Shown: in pieces, positions 29,990-33,606 of the stretch | How the letters are laid out: each line of letters starts with the position of its first letter | How positions within the stretch are numbered: the first letter of the stretch is position 1 | Assembly (NCBI GenBank): GCA_021153165.1 | Contig: JAGKTZ010000025.1 | Location: 1-33,606, forward strand | DNA: 33,606 bases | Origin: Prevotellaceae bacterium | Lineage (GTDB): Bacteria; Bacteroidota; Bacteroidia; Bacteroidales; Bacteroidaceae | Direction of reading: 5' to 3' | Translations under genes and position numbers: made by a program | Notes under the pieces: generated by a model | What the model was told of the DNA's origin: nothing | The model's input: the letters and a program-made list of their open reading frames with translations, nothing else | The model's database searches: none

Positions 29990-32900
29990 TTACTTCACGA
30001 TATACTTCTTAGAACCGATGATGTAAACACCCTTAGGCAAGTTCTTGAGAGCGCCCTTAGTCATTTGGCTGTTGCGCACCTTAACACCTGTGATAGAGTA
30101 TACACCCTTAGCTTCGTTGCGTTCGATAGTTACGTTACCGATTGCAGTGATCAATTCACCTGGGAGAGTGAATGTCAATTCACCTTCTTCTTCTACTTCG
30201 GGGATATCACCGCAGAGGTAACCAGTACCTGCAGCAACTACGTCACCTTCTTCAGAAAGCATTACTTTTTGGTCGATGAAGAGACCGCGGCCAGGGAGGA
30301 GTTCAGTATCGTTGAGTACACCTACGAGACCGTTTTGAGTCTTAGCTTCGAAGCTGTAAGTGAGTTCTTCAGGAGCTTCGTTCAAGTAGAACAAGAACAA
30401 GTTGTTGTCAGCTTCTACTTGAGTCATGTCAGCGATGAATGGAACACCAGCTTCGAGTACTTCAGATTCTTCGAATGAAGTGAGTTGGAGTTCGTTACCG
30501 ATGCGACCTACTACCTTGTAGCAGTCAGCAAGACCAGTTACAGCGTAAGGCAATGTGATGATATTATATTCACCAGCAGTAGCGCGAACCATGTTCATGC
30601 CAGCACCATCTTCGAAGCTTTCGATTTCTTCGAATGTGAAGTTAGAGTTACCACCGAGAGCGTTCCAGTTTACTACCAAACCTTGAGTTGGGTCAGTGTT
30701 GAGGTAACGGCTGTCAGCCATTTGAACTACGAATTGACCTGGAGTACCAGCGTAGCCGAATGAGAAGTAAGAAGGAACGTCTGATTGAGTAAGCGCCTTA
30801 GACAAGTTAACTTCGTCGAGGTCTTCTACGTCGCAGATGTTCTTCAGGTAGCGACCTGTACCAACATTGAAGAGAGAGAATGTACCATCTTCCTTCTTGT
30901 CCAAACGCCAAGCGAGGTTGAGTTGGTAAGTAGCATCTGCATCCTTTTCACCCCAGTAGATAGGATAGTCGAGGTCAGAGTTTGCAGCGTAAACGAATGA
31001 ACCCTTAACGTTTTCGTTAGTAGTAGCTGATCTGAGGACATAGTACTTGCCACCTTCTGGAGTGATCAATTTGCCCCAGAATGCCTTAACAGCGTCCTTG
31101 ATCTTGTTTTCGAGAGCAGTGATTTCTTCCTTGTTCAGGATCTTGTCACCTTCGTGGATAGCCTTAACTTCTTCTACAACTGCGAGCAATTCAGCAGCAG
31201 CACCCTTTTGGAAGTAACCGAGAGCTTCTTCAGATTCGTCAGCAGCTTCAGCTTGAGCAGCAGCGTCGCGGAGGAGGTTGCCCAAGTTTGTAGTGTCAGG
31301 ATAAGCTTCGTAGTAGTTTTCGATAGCTTCTTCGAGAGCCTTGTAAGTTTCTTCAGTGTAAGCACCTGCAGCAACTTCAGCTTCAGCAGCAGCGATAGCA
31401 GCGTCGAGAGCAGCCTTCACTTCTTCTGAGATCATGTTGTAGCGTGGGTTGTCACCACCATCTTCGTAGAAACGGAGCTCAGATACGTGCCAGCAAGGAC
31501 CGAAACCGAAGATTTGGTTAGCCTTAGTGCGGTGAACTACGAAACGGAGCTTTTGAACTGGACGGCCCAAGTCGAGGCGTACGATAGCAGTAGTGCTGTC
31601 GAGTACGTTGCCAGCGAAGTTAGTGCTGTAGCCGTAGATCAATGTATCGTTGCATACGAGTGAGTCTGTCCATTGCATTGCATCTGGGTCTTCACCTTCT
31701 CCATAAGTTACGAGGCTGTAACGAGATGGGTTACCACCACGGTTGTTGTGACGTTGAGACAGCTTCATGAAGAGGTTTTGTACTTCCTTGCCGAAGTCAA
31801 CTTGTACCCAGTGCCAGTCGTCTTGTGGAGCTGCGTTAGCGTCCCAAGATGTGTGGTAGTAAGTAGTGAGGTTGCCGTCGAATGCAGAAGCAGGTGAACC
31901 TTCGCGAGTTTCAGTAGCGTTAGCACCTTCGAATTCAGTTACGAGACCAGCAGTGCTGTAAGAATCGTTGAATTGGCAGTCTGTAGCAATCTTGTAAGCT
32001 TCCTTAGCGTTCTTAGCGTCCTTGATGAGGGCAGCCATAGCCAAGCTGTCTTGTTCGAACTTAACTTCTGCTTGAAGTGCTTCGATGACAGAAGGATCTA
32101 CCTTGAATACATAGCAACGGTTACCACCAGCTTGCTTGTCGTTCCATGTTACCACGTTGTAGCCACCGTCTACGTGACCGAGGTTGCCATTTTGAGCTTC
32201 CAAGAGAAAGAATGCACCTTCTACGCGTGGGAATGCAAATGTGTAAGTAGAGTCAGAGGTCATTGTCCAAACTTGTGATGTACCAGGAGCATTGTTCATG
32301 TAGTCACCAGTTTGGAAGTTGCGGAGGTAGAAACGACCAGCTTCGCCCTTAGCAGGAGTGATCACTTGCCAGATGTACTTAGCTTCAGCCTTAGTCCATT
32401 CAGCAGGAGCAGCCCAGCTTGAAGTAGCCTTCACGTTCGCCTTGTCTTGATACATAGCGTCTGAAGAGCGTTGGAAGAGGAAGTAGTAGTAACCATCAGT
32501 TACTTGGATACGAGCTTTGTTTACTTCTGCGTAAATGGCTTCGAGTTTAGCTTGCAAAGCTGCGAAGTCAGCACCACCGTTAGGGTTATTAATTGCAGCT
32601 TCAACTTCACCTACTGTTGCTACGAATTGGTCAACGAGGTCTTGGCTGTTGATGTAACCAGGTTCTGTACCTACAGGATAGTCGTCAGCGTTCAAACCAG
32701 AAGGGAACAATTCAAGGTAAGTGATTCTCAACTTTTCGTAGTCTGACAAAGGACGTTCTTTCACTTCATAGATCAACCAGTGTGAAGTATCGAAGTAGCC
32801 CCATGTAGCAGGGTTAGCACCGAATGAGATGTAGTATTGAGCTGTAGGATCGCACAATACCCATGCACCAGCTGCTTCAGCACCAGCACAACGATCAGCG

Positions 32901-33367
32901 CTTACTGCGTTTGAGTATTCGATCCAGCCTTCTTCGCCTTCAGCGAACTGAGTGTCGTGAGGTACTTCCTTAGCCTTACGAGCTGTAAATTTGAAAGCGT
33001 TCTTGAGGGTACGAGTGTAGTGACCTTCTTCGCTGTTCCAAGCGCGGAGGTACTTGCCGTTCTCAAGGTTCTTCAAAACATAAATTGGGAATTCTTCGCC
33101 ACCAGCTACCTTTACGTCACCTGTAGCAACGAATTCATACACAGAGGCAGTGTTGATTTCAGCAACAACATCGCCATCACCACTGTTGAGATAACCATTA
33201 GAAGACCAGCCACCAGTGTTAAAACCTTCTTGGAGCACATAGAGTGTTCCGTCGGTCTTAATCTCAGATACGCTTTCTTCTGATACCTTATCCCAAGCAC
33301 GTTGAGCTTGTGCGTTGCCCACGAAGAGCAACATCATCAAGGCAATGAAACCGTAGATTTTTTTCAT
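29990..33367 (-). CDS. Large secreted protein with discoidin-like domain and T9SS-like C-terminal tail
   Basis: An 1125-residue exported protein with a signal peptide (MKKIYGFIALMMLLFVGNAQ). Three related beta-rich modules appear at about 40-200, 290-425 and 770-930, each with a YVL/YYFL strand near its start and a GKYLRAW/GRYLKN-like turn. A discoidin (F5/8 type C)-like domain lies at about 475-636 (ASAFDGNLTTYYHTSW, WVQVDFGKEV, WHVSELRFYED). Alpha-helical segments (645-765) resemble FIVAR-type linkers. The last 75 residues end LPKGVYIIGSKKYIVK, the form of a type A sorting tail of the type IX secretion system. Discoidin domains commonly bind glycans. Codon use is narrow (almost all GAA, AAG, AAC, ATC), unlike its neighbours, which suggests very high expression. 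The target is unknown. Confidence 0.85.
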   Translation of the reverse strand: MKKIYGFIALMMLLFVGNAQAQRAWDKVSEESVSEIKTDGTLYVLQEGFNTGGWSSNGYLNSGDGDVVAEINTASVYEFVATGDVKVAGGEEFPIYVLKNLENGKYLRAWNSEEGHYTRTLKNAFKFTARKAKEVPHDTQFAEGEEGWIEYSNAVSADRCAGAEAAGAWVLCDPTAQYYISFGANPATWGYFDTSHWLIYEVKERPLSDYEKLRITYLELFPSGLNADDYPVGTEPGYINSQDLVDQFVATVGEVEAAINNPNGGADFAALQAKLEAIYAEVNKARIQVTDGYYYFLFQRSSDAMYQDKANVKATSSWAAPAEWTKAEAKYIWQVITPAKGEAGRFYLRNFQTGDYMNNAPGTSQVWTMTSDSTYTFAFPRVEGAFFLLEAQNGNLGHVDGGYNVVTWNDKQAGGNRCYVFKVDPSVIEALQAEVKFEQDSLAMAALIKDAKNAKEAYKIATDCQFNDSYSTAGLVTEFEGANATETREGSPASAFDGNLTTYYHTSWDANAAPQDDWHWVQVDFGKEVQNLFMKLSQRHNNRGGNPSRYSLVTYGEGEDPDAMQWTDSLVCNDTLIYGYSTNFAGNVLDSTTAIVRLDLGRPVQKLRFVVHRTKANQIFGFGPCWHVSELRFYEDGGDNPRYNMISEEVKAALDAAIAAAEAEVAAGAYTEETYKALEEAIENYYEAYPDTTNLGNLLRDAAAQAEAADESEEALGYFQKGAAAELLAVVEEVKAIHEGDKILNKEEITALENKIKDAVKAFWGKLITPEGGKYYVLRSATTNENVKGSFVYAANSDLDYPIYWGEKDADATYQLNLAWRLDKKEDGTFSLFNVGTGRYLKNICDVEDLDEVNLSKALTQSDVPSYFSFGYAGTPGQFVVQMADSRYLNTDPTQGLVVNWNALGGNSNFTFEEIESFEDGAGMNMVRATAGEYNIITLPYAVTGLADCYKVVGRIGNELQLTSFEESEVLEAGVPFIADMTQVEADNNLFLFYLNEAPEELTYSFEAKTQNGLVGVLNDTELLPGRGLFIDQKVMLSEEGDVVAAGTGYLCGDIPEVEEEGELTFTLPGELITAIGNVTIERNEAKGVYSITGVKVRNSQMTKGALKNLPKGVYIIGSKKYIVK

Positions 33368-33409
33368 TGAGATTTGATATTAAGTTAAACATATAAGAAA
33401 TTTCCGCGG

Positions 33410-33439
33410 TAAAGTTAGAAATTTAATTTTGAATAGCAA
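33410..33439 (-). promoter_or_regulatory. Promoter of the large secreted protein gene
   Basis: On the minus strand TTG (33439-33437), 19 bases, then TAACTTTA (33417-33410) differs from the Bacteroidota consensus only at the last base. The leader is about 40 bases. From 33440 to the window end I see no gene; the stretch is A/T-rich and may hold further upstream activating sequence. Confidence 0.65.
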
Positions 33440-33606
33440 TCACAATAAAACGTAAAAAATGCAAAATGTAAAACTCATTTGGCAAAAACACATGTTTCGC
33501 GCGCTTTTGAAGTCAAAATTGTGGGTTGGAAAAGTGGAAATGTAGCACTTCGACCTCTCCTTTTTGTGGCAAAAACGCCCACTGAATGCACGCATCATTT
33601 CAGTTC

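Noticed and set aside
29909..33283. Several long plus-strand frames opposite the large secreted protein gene
   Set aside because: Their absence of stops follows from the very narrow codon use of the true gene, especially GAA, AAG and AAC; their sequences are rich in Ser, Val and Phe without family features.
1..33606. CRISPR array
   Set aside because: No run of regularly spaced repeats of 20-40 bases with variable spacers was seen; the only near-tandem repeat (22872-22918) has two copies.

Overview
This window looks like a chromosomal segment of a Bacteroidales bacterium, most plausibly a Prevotella-like member of the phylum Bacteroidota. The evidence is the Bacteroidota promoter signature (TTTG about 19 bp upstream of TAnnTTTG, seen in several intergenic regions), the protein families present (DUF5686, DUF4252, DHHW proteins, GH95 fucosidase, a T9SS-like C-terminal sorting tail, a fused SpmA-SpmB protein) and the mostly SD-poor translation starts. 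No phage, plasmid or CRISPR sequence is visible. Nearly all genes lie on the minus strand; only the inositol-phosphate synthase and an AraC-type regulator lie on the plus strand.

Layout from left to right. Positions 296-4424 hold a minus-strand run (SpmA-SpmB fusion, polysaccharide flippase, M16 peptidase) with one promoter at its head, divergent from ino1 (4780-6072), which ends at a strong terminator. A complete-looking insertion sequence of the IS256-variant, zinc-binding type follows (about 6236-7303), with a large palindrome on each side of its transposase gene. Next is an ECF sigma factor / anti-sigma factor / secreted DUF4252 unit (7440-8979) with a candidate self-recognised promoter. 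A THUMP-like methyltransferase (9113-10183) precedes a four-gene surface-glycan O-acetylation cassette (10273-15084: two DHHW proteins, an MBOAT acyltransferase, an SGNH hydrolase). RNase HII, a YbjQ-like protein and the Fe-S assembly genes sufS, sufD and sufC occupy 15368-19844; sufB is not next to them.

The stretch 19985-22879 is the least familiar part. It holds a 24-codon hydrophobic peptide gene with an unusually strong Shine-Dalgarno sequence, a small one-helix membrane protein, a WYL regulator with a structured leader, a 75-residue protein made almost entirely of 11-residue repeats, and a divergently transcribed AraC regulator. After a tRNA with anticodon CAU come a GH95 alpha-L-fucosidase, a HIT protein, greA with a terminator-like hairpin in its leader, a DUF5686 outer-membrane protein and a very large secreted protein with a discoidin-like domain, distinctive codon use and its own promoter and terminator.

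I see no obviously new multi-gene defence or mobile system. The best candidates for undescribed biology are the RNA leaders of greA and the WYL gene, the small proteins around the WYL gene, the paired DHHW acetylation cassette, and the compensated frameshift that removes a zinc-ligand cysteine from the transposase. All functions are inferred by reading the sequence; no database search was run.
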